Numbered from the stretch's first letter, positions 43,364 through 52,361 are shown. The stretch is 64,000 nucleotides of DNA from Candidatus Gastranaerophilales bacterium (GCA_944326465.1 CALVEB010000006.1:27941-91940); one strand, 5' to 3'. Notes: a model not told the origin generated them from the letters alone. Translations and numbers: made by a program.

Positions 43364-44506
43364 TTATAACTGATTTGACAAATCTAAAAGCATCCTGTGC
43401 AATTTTACGTTATGAACTCTTATATAATCGACCTTATGCTCAACGGCAATAGTATTCAACGCAACCGTGAAAATATCTTTTGTGAGATTATCTTTATCCG
43501 GCATATTCAAAAGGCTTTTACGCGAAACGCCAAGCATTACAGGACATTCAAGCCCGTACAGTTCTTCAATCCGGCGCAAAATCTCGAAATTATCCTCTCT
43601 TGTTTTGCCAAATCCAATCCCGGGATCAATAATTATATTTTCAGCATTAACCCCGCGCGATACCGCAAAATCTATTCGCTTTTTCAAATCAAGATATATC
43701 TCATCCATTACACTTTCATAATGCGGTGCAGCCTGCATATTTTCAGGTGTGCCTTTTGTATGCTGGATTATAACTTTTACACCATTTGCAGCTACAACAT
43801 CAGCCATTTTTTCATCATATTCAAGCCCTGATACATCATTGATAATAGCCGCTCCTGCATTAATACACGCTTCTGCGACTTTTGCGCATCTGGTATCAAT
43901 ACTCAAAGGCACAGCTATCTTTTGCTCACGCGCAAAATCCAAAACCGGCAAAAGCCGCTTTAATTGTTCATCTGCACTCACTGCCTGCGAAAACGGTTTT
44001 GTTGATTCTGCTCCGATATCAATAATATCAGCCCCTTCATTAATCAATTCCAATAGGTGCTTACAAGCTTTTTCCGTATCAAAATACATTCCGCCGTCAG
44101 AAAAAGAGTTTTGTGTTATATTCAAAATCCCGACAATTTTTGTTCTTTCATGCAATTGCGGCTTTAAAAATTCCCCGATTTTTTCTCCGAGAATTTTCAA
44201 CCCGAACGGCTGAGACTTTAATTTTTCTGCAATTTTATATAATTGAGACTTACTGCCGCCGAGAATACAGTCTGTTTTTTCTGTTTTTGCGGTAATAGTT
44301 TCCCGATGCGTTGCACAATCCGCGCCGACAGACAGAGCCGTTTGCTTTAAAATATTAGCCTGTGCAGGAACAAGGCCATAAATCTTAATATTCCGGTACC
44401 GGAATTTCTCAACAGCACGGTGAATATATGATTTATCAAACCCGATTTTTTCAAGTTCGCAATTCAAATCCGCGTTTATTATCTCTTTTAAAACAAAATC
44501 GTGCAT
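43364..44506 (-). CDS. folP: Dihydropteroate synthase with N-terminal extension
   Basis: 380 residues. Residues 120-380 form the TIM barrel of DHPS: VGILNITQNSFSDGGMYF (pterin/pABA loop), DIGAESTKP, SIDTRCAKVAEACINAGA, NDVSGLEYD, DPGIGFGKTREDNFEIL. It makes dihydropteroate in folate synthesis. The first loop has Gln-Asn where most have Pro-Asp (NVTPDSF). The 110-residue N-terminal extension, as seen in some archaeal and anaerobe enzymes, has no recognised role. The start codon lies inside a hairpin. Confidence 0.92.
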   Translation of the reverse strand: MHDFVLKEIINADLNCELEKIGFDKSYIHRAVEKFRYRNIKIYGLVPAQANILKQTALSVGADCATHRETITAKTEKTDCILGGSKSQLYKIAEKLKSQPFGLKILGEKIGEFLKPQLHERTKIVGILNITQNSFSDGGMYFDTEKACKHLLELINEGADIIDIGAESTKPFSQAVSADEQLKRLLPVLDFAREQKIAVPLSIDTRCAKVAEACINAGAAIINDVSGLEYDEKMADVVAANGVKVIIQHTKGTPENMQAAPHYESVMDEIYLDLKKRIDFAVSRGVNAENIIIDPGIGFGKTREDNFEILRRIEELYGLECPVMLGVSRKSLLNMPDKDNLTKDIFTVALNTIAVEHKVDYIRVHNVKLHRMLLDLSNQL

Positions 44507-44526
44507 ACACTAAATGTAGCACGATT
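44497..44526 (-). promoter_or_regulatory. Hairpin enclosing the folP start codon
   Basis: AATCGTGC pairs with GCACGATT, extended by TACA/TGTA around a five-base loop. On the minus strand the ATG of folP lies in the hairpin and the following TTTTGTTTT is T-rich. It could terminate the upstream gene or mask the start. Confidence 0.5.
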
Positions 44527-44548
44527 TACGTATTTTAACAAGTTTTAT

Positions 44549-45079
44549 TTATGCGGCATTTGAATAATTATCTTCTTCTGCCATCGCAAGTTTTGTAAAG
44601 CGGTCTGTTCTTGACTGAACACCGTTTGCGACTTTTTTAGACATATTGCAAACACCTGTTACAAATACAAAGAATGCGGTAATGCCGCCAATTGCGCCTG
44701 CGGCTTTTTTAAATACGCCGCTTTCTAAAAGCGGTTTGACAAATCTGTTAGCTTTGACAGTCTGTCCCCACTCAACAATTGCATCAGTAAAGCGTTTTGC
44801 GTTCTTTGAAAGTCCTGCCCAAAGTCCTTTTGCTTCTGCGCCTGTACGTTTTGCAAACTGAATTGTATCTCTGGTTTCAGCGGAAATCCCTTTAATTTTT
44901 TCAGTTTCAAATCCGAATTGCTTAAAAGTTTTCCATGCGCCTGTACGGGATGCGGTTGCAGTCGCTGCGGAAGTACCGGTTACAGCGGCAACATCAGCGG
45001 TGGTGACACGATTTTTGTCATCATCTCTGCCTTGCCCTTGATAAGCTATATTGTTTTGTCTGATAGCTTCAACTTGCAT
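44549..45079 (-). CDS. Lineage-specific hypothetical protein
   Basis: 176 residues. Starts MQVEAIRQNNIAYQGQG, with the N-terminal NIA(F/Y)xG pattern found also at 45092 (similar) and 51012. A Thr/Ala-rich linker is followed by helices and one hydrophobic stretch near residues 120-145 (AAGAIGGITAFFVFVTGVCNM) that may be a membrane segment. No Sec signal. Unknown function. It lies 12 bases after the 262-residue neighbour with the same style of composition, so the two are co-transcribed. Confidence 0.65.
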   Translation of the reverse strand: MQVEAIRQNNIAYQGQGRDDDKNRVTTADVAAVTGTSAATATASRTGAWKTFKQFGFETEKIKGISAETRDTIQFAKRTGAEAKGLWAGLSKNAKRFTDAIVEWGQTVKANRFVKPLLESGVFKKAAGAIGGITAFFVFVTGVCNMSKKVANGVQSRTDRFTKLAMAEEDNYSNAA

Positions 45080-45091
45080 ATATACACTTCC

Positions 45092-45880
45092 TTATGCTGC
45101 TTCACTTTTGTCCGCTTTAGCAGTTTGAATAGTTTCAACACCTGCTGTTACACCGCCGCTTACTCCAAAGAAGTTAGCTGTTGCATTTTTGATTTTGTCT
45201 TTTGTAATTTCTAAAGCGCTAAGACGTTCTTTTGCGGTATCAATTTTGCCTGAAACAGGTTTTGTAATACGATCTAATATTTCTTTGCCCTGTTTATAAT
45301 ATTTGTTTTCAGATATATTAGCCAAAAGTCCGTCTAAATACTTACCGGCTCTTGATGCTTTAAATCTTTCGCCTAAATTGCCTTTTTCTACAGCACCGGC
45401 AATTACTTTATAACCTTCTTTGAAAGGTTTAGCCATACCGCCTGCAATGTTTTTAGCAACAGGACTTGTTACAACATTTTCAGTAACTTTCCAGGTTCCG
45501 AGTGCTGCCCATTTCATTGAGACAAAGCCCATTGCAATACTTATTGCACCCAGAATTACTTTTCCGAAGGTTTTGATTGGTTTGCCTATTTTTGAATTAG
45601 ACATTGTTTCATCAATAATGCCTTCTACATTATTCATTGTGGCTTCAACATTGGTTCTTGCATTATCCAAAAAATTCTTTTGTTCTTTGTATTCTCTTTC
45701 TTCATCAACAATAGGGTCTGATGCATAATCAACAGGTTCATAATCTATATCACGAATTTCAACCGTATCTGACGGAATATCGCTTAAATGTGCTTTATTA
45801 TGTTCGGGTGTCATTACGATAATTCTCTGATTGTTACCGAATGATGCAGAATTTTTTGAAATACCTGAAATATTTAACAT
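45092..45880 (-). CDS. Lineage-specific hypothetical protein
   Basis: 262 residues starting MLNISGISKNSASFGNNQRI, again with an aromatic-Gly tag near residue 14. An acidic region (YEPVDYASDPIVDEEREYKEQ) is followed by one membrane-like segment (VILGAISIAMGFVSMKWAALG) and amphipathic helices; the C-terminus AGVETIQTAKADKSEAA is Ala-rich. No domain recognised. It pairs with the next gene in an operon. The upstream 140 bases hold no gene. Confidence 0.65.
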   Translation of the reverse strand: MLNISGISKNSASFGNNQRIIVMTPEHNKAHLSDIPSDTVEIRDIDYEPVDYASDPIVDEEREYKEQKNFLDNARTNVEATMNNVEGIIDETMSNSKIGKPIKTFGKVILGAISIAMGFVSMKWAALGTWKVTENVVTSPVAKNIAGGMAKPFKEGYKVIAGAVEKGNLGERFKASRAGKYLDGLLANISENKYYKQGKEILDRITKPVSGKIDTAKERLSALEITKDKIKNATANFFGVSGGVTAGVETIQTAKADKSEAA

Positions 45881-46020
45881 AGTTACACCAATTACCTTCT
45901 ACTATATTAACTTGCAATAACAATAAGACCACTAAAAAATTATTCTTGCTATTTTATACAAGTTATATTAAGAAATATTTACAAAATACACTACCTTCAT
46001 TTATATTATTTCACATGAAC

Positions 46021-46962
46021 TTATTTTTGTAAAGATGCATTTAAAAATTTTATACCCTGATATGAATTTCTCTTAATAAATTCGCGGTCAATTTTATTAA
46101 GACAATCCAATTTTTTCCCGAGCCAGCGGGGCGCAATAAGGTTCTTTTTCAACCCGTTGCCCGCAAGACGATGAATAGAAGTTTCAGGCGGCAGATATTC
46201 CAAAAAATCACAAACCGTATTTATATATTCATCTTCACTCATAAAATCTATTTCATTATTCTTATACATATCAGCCAGCCGTGTATTTTCCAGCGCACAA
46301 AGCATGTGTATCTTAACCCCGTCAACTCTTAATTCTGCAAGTTTTTGCGCGGTCTGCATCATCTCATCATGCGTTTCCCACAAACCCAGAATAACATGTA
46401 AGCATACATTAATTCCTTTTTCTTTTGTTTTTTCGTAAGCCCTTAAAAAACAGTCAAAGTCATGCCCGCGGTTTATTTTTTTCAGCGTTTTATTATGGAT
46501 TGATTGAAGTCCGTATTCAACCCATGTGTAATAATCATCTTTGTATCCGGCAATCAGAGAAAGTTTTTCATCATCAACGCAATCCGGACGTGTTCCGATT
46601 GAAAGCCCGATAATCTTTTCATCCGTAAGAGCGGAATTATAAATTTTTTCCAATTCTTTAACCGGTTTATAGGTATTTGAGTAAGCCTGAAAGTAGGACA
46701 TGAATTTTTCAGCTTTAAAGCGTGCGGATAGTGTTTTAATGCCTTCCTGCACCTGTTGTTCAACAGATAAAAGATTTGAATGCGCTTGCGAAAAACTTCC
46801 GCCTTCATCACAAAATATACAACCGCCTTTTGAAATTGTTCCGTCACGGTTAGGACACGAAAAACCGGCGTCAAGAGTAATTTTGTATACTTTTGCGCCA
46901 AATTTATCTTTTAAGAGCCGGCTAAACTGATTATAGCGTTTATTATCTCCGTAAGTGCACAT
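46021..46962 (-). CDS. Radical SAM protein, YhcC/TIGR01212 type
   Basis: 313 residues with an early radical SAM cluster in DAGFSCPNRDGTISKGGCIFC (Cys residues spaced as CX9-CX2-C in this family) and the HMLCALENTRLA and GLWETHDEM stretches typical for it. Reaction not established to my knowledge; related to Elp3-like radical SAM proteins. It starts six bases after the stop of the small zinc-ribbon gene, suggesting one transcript. Confidence 0.85.
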   Translation of the reverse strand: MCTYGDNKRYNQFSRLLKDKFGAKVYKITLDAGFSCPNRDGTISKGGCIFCDEGGSFSQAHSNLLSVEQQVQEGIKTLSARFKAEKFMSYFQAYSNTYKPVKELEKIYNSALTDEKIIGLSIGTRPDCVDDEKLSLIAGYKDDYYTWVEYGLQSIHNKTLKKINRGHDFDCFLRAYEKTKEKGINVCLHVILGLWETHDEMMQTAQKLAELRVDGVKIHMLCALENTRLADMYKNNEIDFMSEDEYINTVCDFLEYLPPETSIHRLAGNGLKKNLIAPRWLGKKLDCLNKIDREFIKRNSYQGIKFLNASLQK

Positions 46963-46968
46963 AACCAG

Positions 46969-47136
46969 TTAGGCATTTTCTTGTTCTTCGGTTATCGGAT
47001 AAACGTAATGTTCACCGCAATTAGGACAAATAACTTCCTGCTGCTTGCCGTCTTCTACTTTTGCTACTTCAAATAAAGTTCTGCAGCCTGATTGTACGCA
47101 TCTTATTGCCCACGTAGGTCTGATTAATCTTGCCAT
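46969..47136 (-). CDS. Small zinc-ribbon protein, 55 aa
   Basis: ATG at 47136 to stop at 46969, preceded by GGAAAT. The protein starts MARLIRPTWAIRCVQ, with Cys13 and Cys18 in the first knuckle and CPNCGEHY (Cys37, Cys40) in the second, then an acidic tail ITEEQENA. The four Cys would bind one zinc. Possibly nucleic-acid- or protein-binding; function unknown. It directly precedes the radical SAM gene. Confidence 0.72.
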   Translation of the reverse strand: MARLIRPTWAIRCVQSGCRTLFEVAKVEDGKQQEVICPNCGEHYVYPITEEQENA

Positions 47137-47206
47137 TTTTATTTCCTTTTCTTTTTCTATACAAAATCAATATAGCACAAATTAAATAGTAGCACAATAT
47201 GATTTA

Positions 47207-47524
47207 CTACAAAAATTCTTTTATAATTTTATATGCTTTGCGCACCTGAGCTTCTTCTGATTTTTCCAGCAATTCGTCAATTTCAGAGATTAAACTATTT
47301 TTATCTTTAAGATGATCAATACTCAAAAGCATATCCGGAGAAACATCTAATGCCAGTGCGATTTTATCAAGCAGATCAAATGAAGGATAACTGCGTCCGC
47401 ATTCCAGCTTACTCATATGTTTTGAATCAATACCTATGATTTCGGCAAGCTCAGTCTGCTTCATATGTTTTTTCTTTCGCAACTCCTGTATTCGTATCCC
47501 GAGATATTGTTTTGTATTAGTCAT
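47207..47524 (-). CDS. XRE-family transcriptional regulator
   Basis: 105 residues starting at ATG 47524, five bases behind AAAGGAG. The HTH spans residues 8-65 (IQELRKKKHMKQTELAEIIG, then IDSKHMSKLECG), followed by a short helical end. It closely resembles the HTH at 20713. It diverges from the prepilin gene at 47674, with a perfect palindrome between them, so it may regulate that gene and itself. Confidence 0.88.
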   Translation of the reverse strand: MTNTKQYLGIRIQELRKKKHMKQTELAEIIGIDSKHMSKLECGRSYPSFDLLDKIALALDVSPDMLLSIDHLKDKNSLISEIDELLEKSEEAQVRKAYKIIKEFL

Positions 47525-47591
47525 CAAAACTCCTTTGCTGTTAGAATACATAAATATGTTTACATTATAAACAGCTTTATTGCACTACATA

Positions 47592-47625
47592 TTGACAAAA
47601 GTATGCATATCATGCATGATATTAT
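47592..47625 (+). promoter_or_regulatory. Promoter with palindromic operator
   Basis: Consensus -35 TTGACA (47592-47597) and -10 candidate TATTAT (47620-47625) with the 14-base palindrome TATCATGCATGATA (47608-47621) between them. Placed between the divergent XRE regulator and the prepilin gene. Confidence 0.6.
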
Positions 47626-47673
47626 TCATTAAGACACAACTTTTTACAAAAAATCGTTATTTAAGGAGGTGTT

Positions 47674-48399
47674 ATGAAGATAATTAGAAATCAAAAAAGC
47701 AAGGCTTTTACTCTGGCAGAAGTACTGATTACGCTTGCAATAATAGGTGTTGTTGCTGCACTCACAATACCTGCGCTTGTCCAAAGCTATAAAAAGGCCG
47801 TTGTAGGTGCAAAACTTGCAAAATTCTATTCTACAATCAATGAGGCAATTGCCAGAAGTGAAATTGATAACGGGGATAAAATGACATGGGATGTTATGTA
47901 TACGGTCTCTCTCGGAGAACTGTATCGAGAGGGGATTTCTGCCAAAGAGTGGTATGAAAAATATCTGGCAAGATATATACAAGTCTTGAAAACAGAAGAA
48001 ACCAATACGCATGAAAAGGTTTTTAATGTATATTTTCCTGATGGCAGTATGGTCGGTATTTGGAGCGTACATATGGCGTATTACCCTAACAGCAAAGATT
48101 ATAAAGAAGATCAATTGACAACGGATGACGGAGAAGAATACACGGACAGAAAAAGAACAGATTCAGGAATAAAATATTTTTTATTCCATTTTGACCCATA
48201 TAATAAAAATAACAAACAGACTTATAATAAAGGCGTTGTGCCATATATGGATAGCAATTTTGATGGCAGTAACGAAATGCTAAAAAATAATCCTAAATTA
48301 GGGTGTCGTCAGGATGTAACAAATGAGCGTGCATATTGTACAGAGTTAATACGGCGCAACGGTTGGAAAATTCCAAAAGATTATCCGCTAAAATTCTAA
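47674..48399 (+). CDS. Type IV prepilin-like protein
   Basis: 241 residues. Normal short leader MKIIRNQKSKA, then cleavage before FTLAEVLITLAIIGVVAALTIPAL with Glu at +5. A soluble C-terminal domain with acidic and aromatic residues (PDGSMVGIWSVHMAYYPNSKD), and Cys residues near the end (CRQDV, YCTEL). Pseudopilin or minor pilin of a type IV/type II system. AAGGAGG precedes the ATG. It contrasts with the long-leader prepilin at 16919. Confidence 0.87.
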   Translation: MKIIRNQKSKAFTLAEVLITLAIIGVVAALTIPALVQSYKKAVVGAKLAKFYSTINEAIARSEIDNGDKMTWDVMYTVSLGELYREGISAKEWYEKYLARYIQVLKTEETNTHEKVFNVYFPDGSMVGIWSVHMAYYPNSKDYKEDQLTTDDGEEYTDRKRTDSGIKYFLFHFDPYNKNNKQTYNKGVVPYMDSNFDGSNEMLKNNPKLGCRQDVTNERAYCTELIRRNGWKIPKDYPLKF

Positions 48400-48401
48400 C
48401 A

Positions 48402-48429
48402 AAAAAGCCTGCTAGTAAGCAGGCTTTTT
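48402..48429. terminator. Bidirectional terminator
   Basis: AAAAAGCCTGC/GCAGGCTTTTT with a TAGTAA loop between the prepilin and convergent pheS. Confidence 0.9.
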
Positions 48430-48434
48430 AACTT

Positions 48435-49469
48435 TTAAAACTGTTTCAAAAATCTTTCGTCGTTATTGAAGAAAAGTCTGATATCGTCAATTGCGTATTT
48501 GAGCATTGAAAGTCTTTCAACCCCCATACCGAACGCAAAGCCTGAATATACATCAGGATCAATACCGACATTTTTTAACACATTTGGATCCACCATGCCG
48601 GCGCCTAAAATTTCCAACCAGCCGGTACCTGAACATGTACGGCAGCCTTTACCTTCACACATAATACATTGAACATCAATTTCTGCAGACGGTTCAGTGA
48701 ACGGGAAGAAACTGCTTCTGAATCTTGTCGGGCGGCTTGCGCCAAAATATATTCTGATAAATTCGTTCAACACACCCTTCAAATCACCAAATGTAATGTT
48801 TTTATCAACATAAAGTCCTTCAATCTGGTGGAAGAAGTTATTCTTACGCGCATTTATGTTTTCGTTACGGTAAACACGCCCAGGGGAAATTACGCGGATT
48901 GGCGGATTTTTGCCTTCCATTGCGTGAATTTGCGCACCTGATGTCTGGCTTCTCAATACAACATTTTTTGCTATTTCTGTATAGAAAGTATCCTGAACAT
49001 CACGTGCAGGGTGGTCTTTCGGTACATTGAGCGCATCAAAGTTGTAGTATTCTGTTTCAACTTCCGGTGACTGTTCATCCGGTACTACTGAAAATCCGAG
49101 GCTCTGGAATATTGCAACAATTTCATTAGTTGTCGCGGTCAGCGGGTGTACTTTGCCGCGCGGAACAAATTTTCCCGGTAAAGTTATATCAATTCGTTCC
49201 TTTTGCAGTTTTTCGTTTAATTCCTTCTTATAAAATTCATCATATTTTGTCTGGAGTGAAACCTCCAATTTACGGGTAATTTCATTTGCAAGTGACCCTA
49301 CAATACGTTTATCTTCATCAGATAAGTTTTTCAAATTCTTTTTTATTTCGTTAAATTCGCCTTTTCTGCTTAAGTATTTAGCGCGAATTTCTTCAATGTC
49401 GTTTATAGAAGCCGCTTTTGTTAAATCTTCTGTTGCGTTTGCATAAATTTTTTCCAGTTGTTCTTTCAT
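48435..49469 (-). CDS. pheS: Phenylalanine--tRNA ligase alpha subunit
   Basis: 344 residues, class II synthetase core: N-terminal coiled coil, then motif 2 and motif 3 (RFRSSFFPFTEPSAEIDVQC; GFAFGMGVERLSMLKYAIDDIR). The zinc-like CIMCEGKGCRTCSGTGW segment lies between them. pheT is not adjacent. It follows the metallo-hydrolase and kdsA genes in the same direction with short gaps. Confidence 0.96.
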   Translation of the reverse strand: MKEQLEKIYANATEDLTKAASINDIEEIRAKYLSRKGEFNEIKKNLKNLSDEDKRIVGSLANEITRKLEVSLQTKYDEFYKKELNEKLQKERIDITLPGKFVPRGKVHPLTATTNEIVAIFQSLGFSVVPDEQSPEVETEYYNFDALNVPKDHPARDVQDTFYTEIAKNVVLRSQTSGAQIHAMEGKNPPIRVISPGRVYRNENINARKNNFFHQIEGLYVDKNITFGDLKGVLNEFIRIYFGASRPTRFRSSFFPFTEPSAEIDVQCIMCEGKGCRTCSGTGWLEILGAGMVDPNVLKNVGIDPDVYSGFAFGMGVERLSMLKYAIDDIRLFFNNDERFLKQF

Positions 49470-49485
49470 CTCTGCCTCTTTATTA

Positions 49486-50112
49486 TCAATAATAATTTAC
49501 AATTTCGTTATTCTTTTTCTCATATCCGATAGTGGTGGAAGGCCCGTGTCCGGGATAAACGGTTGTATTATCATCCAGTTTAAACAGTACATTTACCACG
49601 CTGTTATGGAGTTTTTTAAAATTACCGCCCATAAGATCTGTCCGGCCCACGCTTTCACAAAATAAAGTATCGCCCGAAAAAAGTTTGCCGTCAATAAGAT
49701 AGCATACCCCGCCTTCTGTGTGTCCGGGGGTGTCAATAACTTTAATTGTTTTGTTTCCGATGGTAAACTCAACATCAGGCGTAATAAAATGTGTAACAGA
49801 AGGGTTTACTGCAACCTGCACGCCAAACGCTGCCATAATGCTTGAAGTACTTTCTATCTGACTCAAATCTTCTTTTTTGACATAAGCCGGAGCATCCAGT
49901 TCTTTTTGCATATCGTTTACACCTAAAACATGATCAAAATGTCCGTGGGTCAGAAGAATATATTTAACTTTAAGCCCATTGTTTTTAACTTCGTCAATAA
50001 TTTCCTGTTTGCGTTCAGAACAATCAATAAGAACAGCTTCTTTTGACTCCTCATCAATAACAAGATAATTATTAGCCTGAATAGGCCCTGCTATATATGT
50101 TTTAACAATCAT
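49486..50112 (-). CDS. Metallo-beta-lactamase-fold hydrolase (YcbL/glyoxalase II-like)
   Basis: 208 residues. Metal ligands in LTHGHFDHVLG (HxHxDH), DTPGHTEGG (His), FSGDTLFCESVGRTD (Asp) and YPGHGPST (His). Family members hydrolyse S-lactoylglutathione or other thioesters; in anaerobes lacking glutathione another thiol is likely. It sits between kdsA (6 bases upstream) and pheS (16 bases downstream). Confidence 0.88.
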   Translation of the reverse strand: MIVKTYIAGPIQANNYLVIDEESKEAVLIDCSERKQEIIDEVKNNGLKVKYILLTHGHFDHVLGVNDMQKELDAPAYVKKEDLSQIESTSSIMAAFGVQVAVNPSVTHFITPDVEFTIGNKTIKVIDTPGHTEGGVCYLIDGKLFSGDTLFCESVGRTDLMGGNFKKLHNSVVNVLFKLDDNTTVYPGHGPSTTIGYEKKNNEIVNYY

Positions 50113-50118
50113 TTTTAT

Positions 50119-50943
50119 CTAAGCTCTCACAAGTTCAAATATATCTTTGCAAATCCGGAACAGTTTTTCAGCATCCTTAACCGCAACCATATTAGGACCG
50201 TCGCATTTTGCGCAATCAGGATCAGGGTGAATTTCAAAGAACAAGACATTTGCGCCGGCTGCCATTGCAGCTTTTGCAAGCACAGGTACAAATCTTCTGT
50301 CACCGCCTGAACTATCGCCGGCCGCCCCCGGAAGCTGTACGCTATGGGTAGCATCAAACACAACCGGATAGCCGAATTGCTGCATTATAGGTATTGCGCG
50401 AAAATCAACAACAAGATTGTTATACCCGAATGTCACGCCGCGATCCGTAACCAGTATATTATGATTGCCGCAATCCTCAACCTTTTTTATAAGGGTACGC
50501 ATCTGTTCAGGTGCCAAAAACTGTCCCTTTTTAATATTGACAATTTTGCCGGTTTTCGCTGCGGCAACAAGCAAATCCGTCTGTCTGCATAAGAACGCCG
50601 GAATTTGCAATATATCCGCGACTTCGGCAACAGGTTCAGCCTGATCAGGTGTATGGATATCTGTTACAATAGGTACATTATATTTAGCTTTGATTTGCGT
50701 AAGCATCTCAAGCCCTTTTTCCATGCCGGGGCCTCTATAAGATGTCAAAGATGAGCGATTTGCTTTATCAAAAGAAGATTTAAACACATAATTAATGTCT
50801 AATTTCTCTGTAATTTCTTTTAAAACTCTTGCTGTTTCATCCAAAATTTCCATACTCTCAATGACGCAAGGGCCGGCAAGTATTGTTAATTTATCGCCGC
50901 CTATTTCAAAATCATTGAGTTTAACAGTCTTTATATTTTCCAT
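50119..50943 (-). CDS. kdsA: 3-deoxy-8-phosphooctulonate synthase
   Basis: 274 residues; joins arabinose 5-phosphate and PEP to give KDO 8-phosphate for LPS. Motifs: AGPCVIES (Cys26, the metal ligand of the metal-dependent class; E. coli has Asn), FKSSFDKANRSS, VTDRGVTFGYNNLVVDFR, DATHSVQLP. Shows that the organism makes a KDO-containing outer membrane. First gene of an operon with the hydrolase and pheS. The promoter runs directly into the ATG. Confidence 0.96.
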   Translation of the reverse strand: MENIKTVKLNDFEIGGDKLTILAGPCVIESMEILDETARVLKEITEKLDINYVFKSSFDKANRSSLTSYRGPGMEKGLEMLTQIKAKYNVPIVTDIHTPDQAEPVAEVADILQIPAFLCRQTDLLVAAAKTGKIVNIKKGQFLAPEQMRTLIKKVEDCGNHNILVTDRGVTFGYNNLVVDFRAIPIMQQFGYPVVFDATHSVQLPGAAGDSSGGDRRFVPVLAKAAMAAGANVLFFEIHPDPDCAKCDGPNMVAVKDAEKLFRICKDIFELVRA

Positions 50944-50949
50944 AATATA

Positions 50950-50978
50950 ATTATACCAGAAAATATTTATTTAGACAA
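50950..50978 (-). promoter_or_regulatory. Promoter of kdsA, leaderless layout
   Basis: Minus strand: TTGTCT, a 17-base spacer, TATAAT, six bases, ATG (50943). No ribosome site. The best-supported example of the six-base pattern. Confidence 0.7.
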
Positions 50979-51011
50979 GCGCAAAGGGTCATGCTTTTTA
51001 TCATACAACTG

Positions 51012-52361
51012 CTATTTGCTAAATTTTTCAAGATAATTATTCAAATTATTCAACTGTTCGGTAATAGTATCTCTGTAGATATAATATGTCGGCATCTTAG
51101 GTGATTTTTTCTGATCTTTACAATAATCGCTCAAACTATTATATATTGTATAAATATTCAGTCGCATTCTGCTGTATTGACTCATTTTTTCGGCTGTATC
51201 CAATTTATTCCTATCAATACCGTTAAACTTTATAATAGTTTTGTTTATTTCATTAAAATCATTCCGCAAATCATATTCATATTGTGTAAAAAAGTCATTC
51301 CACGGTTCAACCTTTTGACCTTCCAGTTCAAAAATACTGCGGCCTTCATCCTGCTTAACAGAAAACTTATTAACTCCTTTATTAGCAACCCCGTTATCTA
51401 AAAGATGAAACCATACGAGTTTTTTATTTTTAGGTACGGATTTAATAGCTTCATCGCAGGCTGCAGAAGTATCCGCGAGATTATATGCATGGTTTACGAA
51501 TGAAATGTTTTTATATTTACTGGTAAATAATATATTTCCGATTAACCCTTTAATATCACCGGTTTTAGTTCGTTGAATTTCTGCTCTCAAATATTCCGGC
51601 ATACTGTTTTCATCAAAAGCAATATTATCCAGAAGTTTCATAAAATCAACAGCGAAAATATTTCTTTTCCGGTTGCCCCAGACCAGATCAGACTTAAAAA
51701 GAGTTTCAGCCCCTTGCAGTGATAATCCGGATGAGCAATAATCCATCAGAACATAATTCTTCCCGCCATTTTCTATATCTTGCCGGCACAAATGCTTTTT
51801 GCCAAGGTACTCCAGAAATTCCTCTATCCCTTCATTACATTTTATATTTTCAATAATTTCCTTATACTGCGAGGAAAACGAATCAGAAACAAAACGTTTG
51901 GCATCACTCATCGGGATATTTACCACATTTTCCTCTCCGATTTTGTACCCCAAAACCTTACCGATACTTGATAAAGAACGGCCTATTGGAATTACGGTGT
52001 AGTTATCCTTTCCGAAACGCTTATCAAACACAACCTGAATTGCGGTTGCGGCAAAATCATGAATATCACCGAGCGATTCGTAAAACGACGGATTTGCTGC
52101 TGCAAGATTCTTATACTGACCGCGTAAATTCTTAATATCCGCTTTACTCAATTGATTGTATTCGGATATAGAAAATTCATTTAATTTTTTTAAAGGATTA
52201 CGTCCTAATATATTTAGCAGTAAGTCTTTTCCAAAAACTCCCGTAAATGCGATATTTTCCTGTGAAATATTTAAATTAGTCCGGTCTGATAGCGCATATT
52301 TTGGACGGTTCTCCAGTCGTGATTGTTTATAATTATAATTTGTTACCGGTAAAATTTTCAT
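51012..52361 (-). CDS. Hypothetical protein with phosphoribosyltransferase-like segment
   Basis: 449 residues without a Sec signal. N-terminus contains NISQENIAFTGVFG (the aromatic-Gly tag). Residues 115-260 resemble a PRTase fold: YTVIPIGRSLSSIGKVLG as an early strand-loop and NYVLMDYCSSGLSLQGAETLF at the position of the PRPP-binding loop. The usual acidic pair of that loop is only partly kept (MDYCSSG), so the activity is uncertain. The rest is helical. Related to no protein I can name. Confidence 0.6.
   Translation of the reverse strand: MKILPVTNYNYKQSRLENRPKYALSDRTNLNISQENIAFTGVFGKDLLLNILGRNPLKKLNEFSISEYNQLSKADIKNLRGQYKNLAAANPSFYESLGDIHDFAATAIQVVFDKRFGKDNYTVIPIGRSLSSIGKVLGYKIGEENVVNIPMSDAKRFVSDSFSSQYKEIIENIKCNEGIEEFLEYLGKKHLCRQDIENGGKNYVLMDYCSSGLSLQGAETLFKSDLVWGNRKRNIFAVDFMKLLDNIAFDENSMPEYLRAEIQRTKTGDIKGLIGNILFTSKYKNISFVNHAYNLADTSAACDEAIKSVPKNKKLVWFHLLDNGVANKGVNKFSVKQDEGRSIFELEGQKVEPWNDFFTQYEYDLRNDFNEINKTIIKFNGIDRNKLDTAEKMSQYSRMRLNIYTIYNSLSDYCKDQKKSPKMPTYYIYRDTITEQLNNLNNYLEKFSK

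Noticed and set aside
43397..44213. Long antisense frames over folP
   Set aside because: Mirror frames of a well-conserved gene, Ser/Phe/Ile-rich and without starts that fit.
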